The notes below the pieces were generated by a model that saw only the letters and a list, made by a program, of their open reading frames with translations, was not told the DNA's origin and did no database searches. 23,851 nucleotides of DNA from CAZILN01 sp964540005. GTDB lineage: Bacteria; Bacteroidota; Bacteroidia; Bacteroidales; SM23-62. The stretch covers positions 1 to 23,851 of the forward strand of contig CAZILN010000333.1 of assembly GCA_964540005.1 (NCBI GenBank), written 5' to 3'. Position numbers and translations under genes: made by a program. Shown here piece after piece: positions 15,373-22,343 of this stretch (position 1 is the stretch's first letter; every line of letters starts with the position of its first letter).

Positions 15373-16080
15373 ATGAGTAATTCTTATGTCAATATGCACT
15401 GCGGCAGCACCTGCATTGTCAGAACTGATTCTGTATTTAAACATCTTGAACCGGCTGAATCAGACCGCCTGAATCTTGAAAAATCATCGGAGGAGCACAA
15501 AAGAGGAAGCATTATTTACAGCGAGGGAAACCGCATAAATGGCTGTTATTGCATACAAAACGGTATTGTAAAGATTTATAAAACAGGTATTGACGGTAAA
15601 CAGCAGATCATACGTTTTGCAAAACCAGGGGACCTGATCGGATTTCGTTCTGTACTGAGTAATGAACTTGCCTGTACTACTGCTGAAGTTATCGAAGATG
15701 CCAGTATCTGTTATATTCCGGGAGAAACCCTGATTCAGCTGGTTAAGAGCAACGGCAATTTCTCAATTGAACTGATGCAGGTAACCTGCCGGGAACTGGG
15801 CGAAGCAAATTCATATATTACAGATATCGCCCAGAAAACCGTTAGAGAGAGACTGGCAGAGATCCTTATCCATCTAAAAGATGATTTCGGTCTGAATGAG
15901 AAACAGATCTTATCTATATCCCTAAGTCGTGAGGAACTGGCTAATATTGTTGGTACGGCCACGGAATCTGTCATCCGCCTGCTTTCCGAGTTCAAACAGG
16001 ATGGATTGATAGAGCTTATCGGAAGAAAGATCAGGATAATTGATGAACAGGGTCTGCGCAGGATAGGGAATCTATTCTAA
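15373..16080 (+). CDS. Crp/Fnr family transcriptional regulator, cysteine-rich
   Basis: Regulator of 235 residues with an N-terminal cyclic-nucleotide-binding beta-roll (about 25-140) and a C-terminal winged helix-turn-helix ('SLSREELANIVGTATESVIRLLSEF'). The recognition helix keeps the Glu and Arg of CRP and FNR (T-E-S-V-I-R) but has Ile where FNR has Ser and CRP has Gly. The N-terminus has Cys10 and Cys14 (C-x3-C), with further Cys at 58, 60, 101 and 113. This hints at a redox or Fe-S/NO input, but the canonical FNR spacing is absent. The CRP cAMP-binding residues are not obvious. ATG start at 15373, divergent from the OsmC gene. Ligand unknown. Confidence 0.9.
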   Translation: MSNSYVNMHCGSTCIVRTDSVFKHLEPAESDRLNLEKSSEEHKRGSIIYSEGNRINGCYCIQNGIVKIYKTGIDGKQQIIRFAKPGDLIGFRSVLSNELACTTAEVIEDASICYIPGETLIQLVKSNGNFSIELMQVTCRELGEANSYITDIAQKTVRERLAEILIHLKDDFGLNEKQILSISLSREELANIVGTATESVIRLLSEFKQDGLIELIGRKIRIIDEQGLRRIGNLF

Positions 16081-16093
16081 GCCACTTTTCTGC

Positions 16094-16108
16094 TCACTTA
16101 AAAAGTGA
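16094..16108. terminator. Weak hairpin at the convergent crp/fnr - ruvB ends
   Basis: TCACTT-AAA-AAGTGA is a perfect 6-bp stem with a 3-base loop overlapping the last codons of ruvB. An alternative 7-bp pairing uses CACTTTT at 16083-16089 with AAAAGTG at 16101-16107. It lies just past the crp/fnr stop and could slow or end transcription from that side. It is A+T-rich with no clean U tract, so a terminator call is tentative. Confidence 0.3.
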
Positions 16109-17119
16109 CTCCGAATTATAACCTGCACTTTTCCCCAGATGTTTATACGCCAGTTCTGTCACCTGCCTTCCACGGGTAGTTCTTTTTATGTATCCCTCCT
16201 TTATCAGGAAGGGTTCATAAACCTCCTCAATCGTTCCGCTATCTTCGCCAACAGCAGTTGCTATAGTAGATATTCCCACCGGTCCGCCGCTGAACTTATC
16301 AATAATTGTCAACAATATCCTGTTGTCCATCTCATCCAGTCCATGCCGGTCTATGTTTAATGCCTCAAGAGAAAATTTTGTTATTTCCAGGTCAATTTTT
16401 CCGCTTCCTTTTACCTGGGCAAAATCCCTGACTCTTCTGAGCAGGGCATTTGCAATCCGTGGTGTTCCCCTGCTTCTTGAGGCAAGTTCTCTGGCTGCAG
16501 CCTGGTCAATCGCCACATTCAGTATATCTGCCGACCTTACGATTATGCCATGCATGGTATCCATATCGTAGTATTCGAGCAGGAATTTAATCCCGAAGCG
16601 TGCACGAAGCGGGCTGGTCAGTAAACCCGACCTGGTGGTGGCACCAACCATAGTAAAAGGATTCAGATCCAGCCTGATGGATCGTGCACTCGGACCCTTA
16701 TCTATCAGCAGATCGATGGTATAATCCTCCATGGCAGAATAAAGGTATTCTTCCACCACGGGTGACAGGCGGTGAATTTCATCAATAAACAGTACATCAT
16801 TATTTTCCAATCCGGTCAGAATTCCGGCAAGGTCCCCCGCCTTGTCAAGAACCGGACCGGAAGTTATTCTGATATTTACATCCAGTTCATTGGCAATAAT
16901 ATGGGCCAGGGTAGTTTTTCCCAGTCCGGGAGGACCATGAAGCAATACATGATCCAAAGCCTCATTACGTTGTTTTGCTGCAGTAACAAAGATCTTTAGA
17001 TTCTCCACAAGCTTATACTGCCCCTTAAATTCTTTAAAATCCAGGGGTCTTAACCTGCCCTCAAGTTCCCTGTCCCGCTTGTTTATATCTCCGGAACTGA
17101 TATCGAAATCCTTATCCAT
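16094..17119 (-). CDS. ruvB: Holliday junction branch migration DNA helicase RuvB
   Basis: Hexameric AAA+ motor that, with RuvA, drives branch migration of Holliday junctions in recombination repair. The 341 residues are full length. Visible motifs: the N-terminal 'LRPLDFKEFKGQ', Walker A 'GPPGLGKT' (62-69), Walker B 'DEIH' (113-116), sensor 1 'VGATTRSG', the arginine-finger region 'LRARFG', and the C-terminal winged helix ('GGPVGISTIATAVGEDSGTIEEVYEPFL'). ATG start at 17119, directly abutting the stop of the MORN-repeat gene, so it is probably read from the nadA promoter region as the third gene of a unit. ruvA and ruvC are not in the window. Confidence 0.98.
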   Translation of the reverse strand: MDKDFDISSGDINKRDRELEGRLRPLDFKEFKGQYKLVENLKIFVTAAKQRNEALDHVLLHGPPGLGKTTLAHIIANELDVNIRITSGPVLDKAGDLAGILTGLENNDVLFIDEIHRLSPVVEEYLYSAMEDYTIDLLIDKGPSARSIRLDLNPFTMVGATTRSGLLTSPLRARFGIKFLLEYYDMDTMHGIIVRSADILNVAIDQAAARELASRSRGTPRIANALLRRVRDFAQVKGSGKIDLEITKFSLEALNIDRHGLDEMDNRILLTIIDKFSGGPVGISTIATAVGEDSGTIEEVYEPFLIKEGYIKRTTRGRQVTELAYKHLGKSAGYNSESLFK

Positions 17120-18682
17120 TTATTTGATGAGTTTTACATTCGGCTCTGGCAGATCCACTTTGACGCCATTGACACGTGCTTCAAGATCATTTTTATAGCT
17201 GATTGTCAATATCAGGTTTCCTTCTTCATCATATTTCTTCCAGGTTTTCTCCTTTACGCCCATTGAATAATATCTTTCTTCCTTTAGATTGCCATTTTTG
17301 TAATACAATTTATGCTTTCCCTCAGGATTACCCTGCAGAAAGAATCCCTCAAATTTCAGGCTGCTGTCTGCATAAAAGTATTTCCATTCATTATCTCTTA
17401 AACCGGTAATATATTTGCCTGTTTCGATATGATCCCCCACTTTATAAAACCAGTCCCCTTCTTTTTCGCCTTCGATATATTCGCCCATTGTAATTACTTC
17501 TCCATTTTTTGAGTATTCTATTATGGTTCCATCTTCCCGTCCGTTAAAGAAATACTCATCTCTCAGAATGTTGCCATCAGCATAATACCATCGCCACAAA
17601 CCATCTTCCCTGCCCCTGATATAACTTCCTTCCTGCTCTATCTTTCCATTGCGGTAATAGAATGTCCACTTACCCTGTTTATAGTTGTTTTCATAGAACC
17701 CCTTTGCTTTCAATGCACCGCTTTCATAATAATCTTTCCATATGCCTTTTTTAATTCCCTCTTCATCCACAATACCATCCGATAATATTTTCCCGAACTG
17801 GTTGTATATTATTGAGGCAATTACATTGCCTTCTCTATCATATTCCCTGTGTATCCCAATAGGTATATTTTTCCTGTAAGACCCACTCTGAGTTAGTATA
17901 TTATTTTCATCAAAAACTTCCCTTATTTCAGTAGTCTCATCATCCAGAACATTGTCCTGGCTTATTCTACCGTCTTCATATCTCAGGGCCATTGCCATTT
18001 GTCCCTTTTCATTGAACTCCTTATAAAGCCCGTTCAGCCTGCCGTCCTTGTAAGTTCTTTCAGATTTTATCTTGCCATTTTCGTAAAACTCTCTCCAAAT
18101 GCCTTCTTTTTCCCCGTTTGCCGATAATCTGTTTATGTCCTCCCTGTCAGTAATATAACCATTATGATATTGTATCAGGCTGATTATCATTCCCTTTGTA
18201 TCATATTCCAGGCTCCTGCCCTGACGCTTACCATCAACGAAACTAACCTCATTGTGTAGTGTACCATCAGGATAGTAATAATAAGCCAGGCCCTCCCTTT
18301 TATCATTGATATAAAGTTCCCTGGAAACAATGATCCCTGTATCCGATCCGGCAAGGTTATCATGGGAATATTTTATCAGGTAACCGTTCTTCTTCCCGTA
18401 CATATAACTGATACGCTGTATTACCTCACCCCTGCTGTTATAGAATGTCCATACACTGTCAAGCAGGTGCTTTGTCCTTTTGCCTTCCGAAACAATGACC
18501 CCGGAAACATTGTATGTTTTCCAGTAACCTTCCGGCTTACCGTTCATCATTATTCCCTGGCTTGACACCTGACCGTTCGGATGATAAAATGTCACAAAAC
18601 CATTTTCCTCAGTATCCTGTCCAAAAGAGAAACGGGTACAGCAAATTATGATGCATATGAATATTAATCCTGAAATTTTCAT
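17120..18682 (-). CDS. Exported MORN/YwqK-type repeat protein
   Basis: 520 residues with a signal peptide ('MKISGLIFICIIICCTRFSFGQ') followed by about sixteen degenerate repeats of 22-30 residues, of the form Y-x-N-G-x2-x-G-x-W-x2-Y-x3-G. Clear examples are 'EGSYIRGREDGLWRWYYADG' and 'SERTYKDGRLNGLYKEF'. This is the MORN/YwqK (toxin-antitoxin-like antitoxin component) repeat architecture common in Bacteroidota exported proteins. No toxin is adjacent, so the 'antitoxin' label often attached to it should not be believed here. Its ATG overlaps the nadA stop by four bases (ATGA), implying translational coupling, and ruvB follows with no gap. Function unknown; a beta-hairpin surface for binding envelope partners is inference. 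Confidence 0.88.
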   Translation of the reverse strand: MKISGLIFICIIICCTRFSFGQDTEENGFVTFYHPNGQVSSQGIMMNGKPEGYWKTYNVSGVIVSEGKRTKHLLDSVWTFYNSRGEVIQRISYMYGKKNGYLIKYSHDNLAGSDTGIIVSRELYINDKREGLAYYYYPDGTLHNEVSFVDGKRQGRSLEYDTKGMIISLIQYHNGYITDREDINRLSANGEKEGIWREFYENGKIKSERTYKDGRLNGLYKEFNEKGQMAMALRYEDGRISQDNVLDDETTEIREVFDENNILTQSGSYRKNIPIGIHREYDREGNVIASIIYNQFGKILSDGIVDEEGIKKGIWKDYYESGALKAKGFYENNYKQGKWTFYYRNGKIEQEGSYIRGREDGLWRWYYADGNILRDEYFFNGREDGTIIEYSKNGEVITMGEYIEGEKEGDWFYKVGDHIETGKYITGLRDNEWKYFYADSSLKFEGFFLQGNPEGKHKLYYKNGNLKEERYYSMGVKEKTWKKYDEEGNLILTISYKNDLEARVNGVKVDLPEPNVKLIK

Positions 18683-19686
18683 ACCCTGTTCATGAACTTC
18701 GCTGATATCTCCAACATTCTTTTTATTGAATTTACAGCTTTTTTGCTTATATCTTCATCTACTATTACTTCTGGCAACTCATATTTTAAACAATTATACA
18801 GCTTCTTTATTGTAATAAGCTTCATGTAACTGCAATGATTGCAGGCACAGGTCGAGTCTTTTGGCGGGGCAGGAATGTATGTTTTATGAGGATTGTCCTT
18901 CTTCATCTGGTGAATTATTCCGGATTCGGTGGCAACAATAAATTTTTGAGCCTTATCTTCTTTTGTGAATTTTAAAAGTGAGGAGGTTGAACCTATATGT
19001 TCTGCAATTATCAGTATAGGTTCCTGACATTCAGGATGGGCAATTATTTTAGCATCCGGATGTTCCTTTTTTAATTCAAGTATCCGTTCCACAGAAAATT
19101 CTTCATGTACATGACAGGCTCCATCCCATATCAACATATTCCTGCCAGTTACTGAATTAATGTAATTTCCAAGGTTTCTGTCAGGAGCAAAAATTATTTT
19201 TTCATTTTTATCCAGGCTGTTTACAATTTCCAATACATTGGTAGAAGTACAGGTTATATCTGTTAATGCTTTGATTTCTGCTGTCGTATTTATATACGAT
19301 ATAACTGTATGATAAGGGTGTTTCTTTTTAAATTCATCAAATTCATCAGCCGGACAGCTTTCTGCCAGTGAACATCCTGCATTCAGATCCGGTATCAGTA
19401 CTTTTTTTTCAGGTGCTAGTATCTTTGCCGTTTCAGCCATAAAATGAACTCCGGCAAACAATATAATATCAGCGTTGGTATCTGCAGCTTTCCTCGAAAG
19501 ATCCAGACTGTCTCCAACGAAATCAGCAATATCCTGTATTTCTCCTTCCTGATAATAATGAGCCAGTATAACTGTATTCTTCTCTTTCCTCATCTTATTT
19601 ATTTGTCCGATAAGATCAATGTTAATATCGATCTCTGCATCAACAAATCCCTTTTTCAACAAATCATTATTATTATTATTATTCAT
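18679..19686 (-). CDS. nadA: Quinolinate synthase NadA
   Basis: [4Fe-4S] enzyme that condenses iminoaspartate (from NadB) with dihydroxyacetone phosphate to give quinolinate in de novo NAD synthesis. 335 residues. Early motifs are 'AHYYQEGEIQDIADFVGDS' and 'FAGVHFMAETAKIL'. Cluster Cys candidates are Cys105 in 'NAGCSLAES', the Cys of 'AHPECQEPI' and those of 'STCACNHCSYM'. The N-terminus is odd: Met is followed by six Asn, encoded by an AAT run, before the usual 'DLLKKGF'. ATG start at 19686; it overlaps the MORN gene start by four bases. nadB and nadC are not present. It is divergent from an Rrf2 regulator across 477 bases. Confidence 0.97.
   Translation of the reverse strand: MNNNNNNDLLKKGFVDAEIDINIDLIGQINKMRKEKNTVILAHYYQEGEIQDIADFVGDSLDLSRKAADTNADIILFAGVHFMAETAKILAPEKKVLIPDLNAGCSLAESCPADEFDEFKKKHPYHTVISYINTTAEIKALTDITCTSTNVLEIVNSLDKNEKIIFAPDRNLGNYINSVTGRNMLIWDGACHVHEEFSVERILELKKEHPDAKIIAHPECQEPILIIAEHIGSTSSLLKFTKEDKAQKFIVATESGIIHQMKKDNPHKTYIPAPPKDSTCACNHCSYMKLITIKKLYNCLKYELPEVIVDEDISKKAVNSIKRMLEISAKFMNRV
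19667..19683. repeat. AAT trinucleotide run encoding poly-Asn at the NadA N-terminus
   Basis: About six ATT units on the plus strand, read as AAT codons on the minus strand, encode Asn2-Asn7 directly after the nadA start. Slippage would change length by whole residues and keep frame, so it is not an on/off phase switch. It could alter the unstructured start region and initiation efficiency. Confidence 0.6.
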
Positions 19687-19810
19687 TTATATATATTTTT
19701 TATATAATATCCTGTTTAAACTGTTATTTTCTTTTTAATAAATCTTTTGCAAAATAAATTATTAAAAATCAAGGAACATATTTTTAACAACATTATAATT
19801 AAAAAGTTCT

Positions 19811-19829
19811 TGTAATACAATGTATTGCA
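19811..19829. promoter_or_regulatory. 19-bp near-perfect palindrome, operator candidate
   Basis: TGTAATACA-A-TGTATTGCA is symmetric except for one pair (T/G at 19813 and 19827). It lies about 125 bases upstream of the nadA start in the divergent region, a good place for a dimeric regulator. The neighbouring Rrf2 protein is the obvious candidate binder, but the match to the IscR type 2 motif is not evident, so this is positional inference. Confidence 0.45.
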
Positions 19830-20064
19830 TGGATACTAACAGACTGTTAATAAGCTGATATATTAATAAATATAACGTGTATTAAAAAAGTAATACTGTT
19901 TAAATTTTGTTGGATAGATATAATAAAACTTGCGCATAATGAATTTCTCACCATATCAGGACCCGGTTATATATTTAATTAACATTAATTCAACACTATA
20001 TATGTGAATAATAACGTAAATCAGGAAGATAACTAATTACCAAATAATTATATAAATTAAGTAG

Positions 20065-20098
20065 TTTTAGGTATTAATATACATTTTAATTAAATTTG
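20065..20098 (+). promoter_or_regulatory. Candidate Bacteroidota sigma(ABfr) promoter for the rrf2-like gene
   Basis: TAAATTTG (20091-20098) is an exact match to the phylum's -7 box TAnnTTTG. A TTTTAG element at 20065-20070, about 20 bases upstream, is a partial match to the -33 TTTG box. A start about 7 bases downstream would give a leader near 58 bases before the ATG at 20164. The A+T-rich background makes chance matches likely. Confidence 0.35.
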
Positions 20099-20163
20099 AA
20101 AATTACTTGTTACTGAAATATATAACAGGCAAATACAAATAGTCATTAAAATAACAGAGAACT

Positions 20164-20589
20164 ATGCTATCCAATACTTCAAAGTATGCAATTCGTGCTG
20201 TAATTTATCTTGCTTTACATGCAGAAAAGGATAAGAAAATAGGAATAAAGCAAATTTCGAAGGATCTGGGGATACCAACACCCTTTCTGGGTAAGATCCT
20301 GCAAACACTGGCAAAACACAAAGTCTTATCTTCAACAAAAGGACCGCATGGAGGTTTCGGAATGGGTAAGGAACCTGATGAAGTCTCGCTGATAGATATT
20401 GTTGATATTATTGACGGACGTGATCTGTTCACAAAATGCCTGATCCGCCTGGATGATTGTAATGAAAAAGAACCATGCTCAATGCATTCACGATATGCCG
20501 AGATCAGACAAAACCTGTTTAAACTATTTGAAAATCAAAAAATCTCAGATCTGGTTGATGAAATTAGAGATAAGAAAAGCAACCTCTAA
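20164..20589 (+). CDS. Rrf2 family regulator with IscR-type [2Fe-2S] ligand set
   Basis: Winged-helix regulator of 141 residues. The N-terminal HTH shows the family signature ('MLSNTSKYAIRAVIYLALH', then 'IKQISKDLGIPTPFLGKILQTL') and the wing 'STKGPHGGFGMGK'. The cluster loop carries Cys92, Cys99, Cys105 and His108, giving C-x6-C-x5-C-x2-H. IscR itself has C-x5-C-x5-C-x2-H, so all four ligands appear present, with one extra residue in the first spacer. That predicts an Fe-S-sensing regulator (IscR-, NsrR- or RsrR-like) rather than a CymR-type apo regulator. ATG start at 20164. It is divergent from nadA, whose product needs an Fe-S cluster. No isc or suf genes are in view. It converges on the VanZ gene with shared stop bases. 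Confidence 0.92.
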   Translation: MLSNTSKYAIRAVIYLALHAEKDKKIGIKQISKDLGIPTPFLGKILQTLAKHKVLSSTKGPHGGFGMGKEPDEVSLIDIVDIIDGRDLFTKCLIRLDDCNEKEPCSMHSRYAEIRQNLFKLFENQKISDLVDEIRDKKSNL

Positions 20590-20996
20590 ATCTGACCGGA
20601 CATCTTCATGGTTGAATATATCCTGTAGAGAGCAATCCCACAAAGACAGCCGGCAATATTAAAAAAGAAATCTATCAGATCTCCTTCTCTTAATGTAATA
20701 TAAGCCAGCTGTATATATTCGATAATTCCCCCGTAAATAACCACAAGACCTGCCGTATATAAAATCTGAATTAAGGGTTTAAGCCGGGTACGGTATCTGC
20801 TGATGCCCTGTATGAGAAAAGCTGAGAGAATTAAGTACATGACAAAATGCACCACTTTATCAATATGGGTTATATTGAATAAAGGTGTTTTGTTAACATC
20901 CTTTAATGGCAGGAGGCTTAACAGAGATATTACCAGAAGACATAACAGGGTTTTCCAGAATGAACGTATAAACATATGGTTGACAAACATACACAT
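20586..20996 (-). CDS. VanZ-like family membrane protein
   Basis: Small integral membrane protein with about four helices in the VanZ-like pattern: 'ITHIDKVVHFVMYLILSAFL' carries the typical D-K-x-x-H-F-x-x-Y, and 'GGIIEYIQLAYITLREGDLIDFFFNIAGCLCG' the typical E-x-x-Q and D-x-x-x-N-x-x-G. The start is uncertain. ATGs occur at 20996, 20990 and 20975, and a GTG lies at 21032. I list 20996 (136 residues); 20975 gives a start closest to the first helix ('MFIRSFWKTLLCLLVI'). The TAG stop overlaps the rrf2 stop. Biochemical role is unknown for most of the family; no vancomycin-resistance genes are nearby. Confidence 0.87.
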   Translation of the reverse strand: MCMFVNHMFIRSFWKTLLCLLVISLLSLLPLKDVNKTPLFNITHIDKVVHFVMYLILSAFLIQGISRYRTRLKPLIQILYTAGLVVIYGGIIEYIQLAYITLREGDLIDFFFNIAGCLCGIALYRIYSTMKMSGQI

Positions 20997-21127
20997 TTGT
21001 CTTGAATTTTCATCCGGTCCTATAGCTTCCACTCCGTTTCAGAACAAATTAAACAACTTGACGCTCTCATAAAAAGTTACTTAATATCTTTTTGTAGTAC
21101 TTACTTAAATTGATTAATGTTCGTTGC

Positions 21128-21154
21128 ACTGGTAAAAATCATAATTTTACCAGT
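21128..21154. promoter_or_regulatory. Perfect 10-bp inverted repeat in the hemW upstream region
   Basis: ACTGGTAAAA (21128-21137) and TTTTACCAGT (21145-21154) are exact reverse complements with a 7-base centre, 36 bases before the hemW ATG and about 130-180 bases from the divergent VanZ start. There is no U tract after either strand's stem, so it is unlikely to be an intrinsic terminator. An operator or a structured 5' leader fits better. A TACTTTG sequence overlaps its right end (21154-21160) and is one base short of the phylum -7 box. Confidence 0.55.
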
Positions 21155-21190
21155 ACTTTGAGCAGCTTACTATATTGAAAGATAAACTCT

Positions 21191-22336
21191 ATGGCGGGGA
21201 TATATATTCACATCCCTTTTTGTAAACAGGCATGTAATTACTGCGATTTTCATTTTACCACATTTTTTAAATATGCTGATCAGGTGGTAGACGCCATAGT
21301 ATGTGAGATCAGGAACAGAAAACAATATCTGGACAATGATGAAATAGCAACAATTTATATAGGGGGAGGAACACCTTCAGCGGTATCAGATGATAATATA
21401 AAGAAGATCCTTACTGCTGTTAAAAATAACTATAGGATTAGCGGGGATCCGGAAATCACCATAGAAGTAAATCCTGATGATATTTCTGAAGAAAAAGCCG
21501 GCGGGTACCTGCAGCTCGGGATCAATAGGGTCAGTATGGGCATTCAGTCATTCAGGGATAAGGACCTGAAATTTCTTAACCGCAGGCATACTTCCTCAGA
21601 GGCACTTAAATCATTGGATATCCTGTTGAAGCAGGGATTCAGAAATATCAGCATAGATCTGATCTATGGTTTACCCGGACTGACTCTGCAGCAGTGGGAG
21701 GGAAACCTGAAGGAGGCTTTCAATACCGGCATCAATCATCTATCAGCCTATCATCTGAGCTATGAACCGGGAACCAAATTGCATTACCAGAAACAGAAAT
21801 ACTCTTTTAAGATTCCGCAGGAAGAGGAGAGTGAGAAACAGTTCAGACTTTTAATCTCAGCTGCTGAAACAAACGGCTTTGAACATTATGAGATTTCAAA
21901 TTTCGCGAAAGACCATCGGTATTCAAAACATAATACCTCATACTGGACAGGGGAAAAATACCTCGGGATAGGACCGTCGGCTCATTCATTCAATGGCCTG
22001 GAACGCAGGTGGAACAATAAGGGTATATCGACCTACATCAGGAAAGTCGGGGAAGGGGAGGGATATCATGAAAGTGAAATGATCGATACCACCATGAGCT
22101 TCAATGAATATATAATGACAGCTCTGAGGACCATGTGGGGAATTAACATGGTAAAAGTTAAGGATGATTTCGGGAAGAAATTATATGCAGAAACCCTAAT
22201 CAGATCTGATAAATTTATCAGGAATTCAACTATGATCAGAGACAGGGATACACTGGTATTAACTGATAAAGGAAAATTTATTGCAGATTACATCATAGCG
22301 GAGTTATTCATTGTACAGAACCAATCTGGGCAATGA
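21191..22336 (+). CDS. hemW: Radical SAM haem chaperone HemW
   Basis: Radical SAM protein of 381 residues related to HemN but of the HemW type, which binds haem and is thought to deliver it to target proteins. The cluster motif is CxxxCxxC at Cys11, Cys15 and Cys18, followed by Asp-Phe. HemN has a fourth Cys at the Phe position, so the C-x-F form points to HemW rather than a true coproporphyrinogen dehydrogenase. Other features: 'IYIGGGTPSAV', 'EVNPDDISEE', 'GINRVSMGIQSF', 'SIDLIYGLPGLTLQQW' and the C-terminal HemN domain ('YWTGEKYLGIGPSAHSF'). ATG start at 21191. It converges on the coiled-coil gene with a 7-base gap. Confidence 0.94.
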   Translation: MAGIYIHIPFCKQACNYCDFHFTTFFKYADQVVDAIVCEIRNRKQYLDNDEIATIYIGGGTPSAVSDDNIKKILTAVKNNYRISGDPEITIEVNPDDISEEKAGGYLQLGINRVSMGIQSFRDKDLKFLNRRHTSSEALKSLDILLKQGFRNISIDLIYGLPGLTLQQWEGNLKEAFNTGINHLSAYHLSYEPGTKLHYQKQKYSFKIPQEEESEKQFRLLISAAETNGFEHYEISNFAKDHRYSKHNTSYWTGEKYLGIGPSAHSFNGLERRWNNKGISTYIRKVGEGEGYHESEMIDTTMSFNEYIMTALRTMWGINMVKVKDDFGKKLYAETLIRSDKFIRNSTMIRDRDTLVLTDKGKFIADYIIAELFIVQNQSGQ

Positions 22337-22343
22337 TACAGTC

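Larger units (their letters stand above)
19687..20163. other. A+T-rich divergent intergenic region (nadA / rrf2)
   Basis: 477 bases with no credible coding frame. By hand count, 19741-20160 has 89 G+C of 420 (about 21%), well below the flanking genes. It holds a palindrome at 19811-19829, a promoter candidate at 20065-20098, several TTAATAA-type repeats, and one perfect TTATTCACA-type DnaA-box match on the minus strand (20003-20011). I see no tRNA or clear small RNA. The most economical reading is a long regulatory region serving both divergent genes. Confidence 0.6.

Noticed and set aside
17168..17176. Second parS-like CACGTG core near 17173
   Set aside because: Only the central hexamer is present; the flanks are not symmetric and it is inside the MORN-repeat coding region.
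17120..18682. Toxin-antitoxin module based on the YwqK-type label
   Set aside because: The protein has a signal peptide and its neighbours are nadA and ruvB; no toxin-like small gene is adjacent on either strand.
19687..20163. Full chromosomal origin (oriC)
   Set aside because: Only one good DnaA-box match is visible and dnaA or dnaN is not adjacent. The region is better described as an A+T-rich divergent regulatory gap; the idea is kept only as a low-interest finding.
21191..22336. Oxygen-independent coproporphyrinogen III dehydrogenase (HemN)
   Set aside because: The radical SAM motif is CxxxCxxC followed by Asp-Phe, lacking the fourth Cys of HemN, so HemW is the better call.
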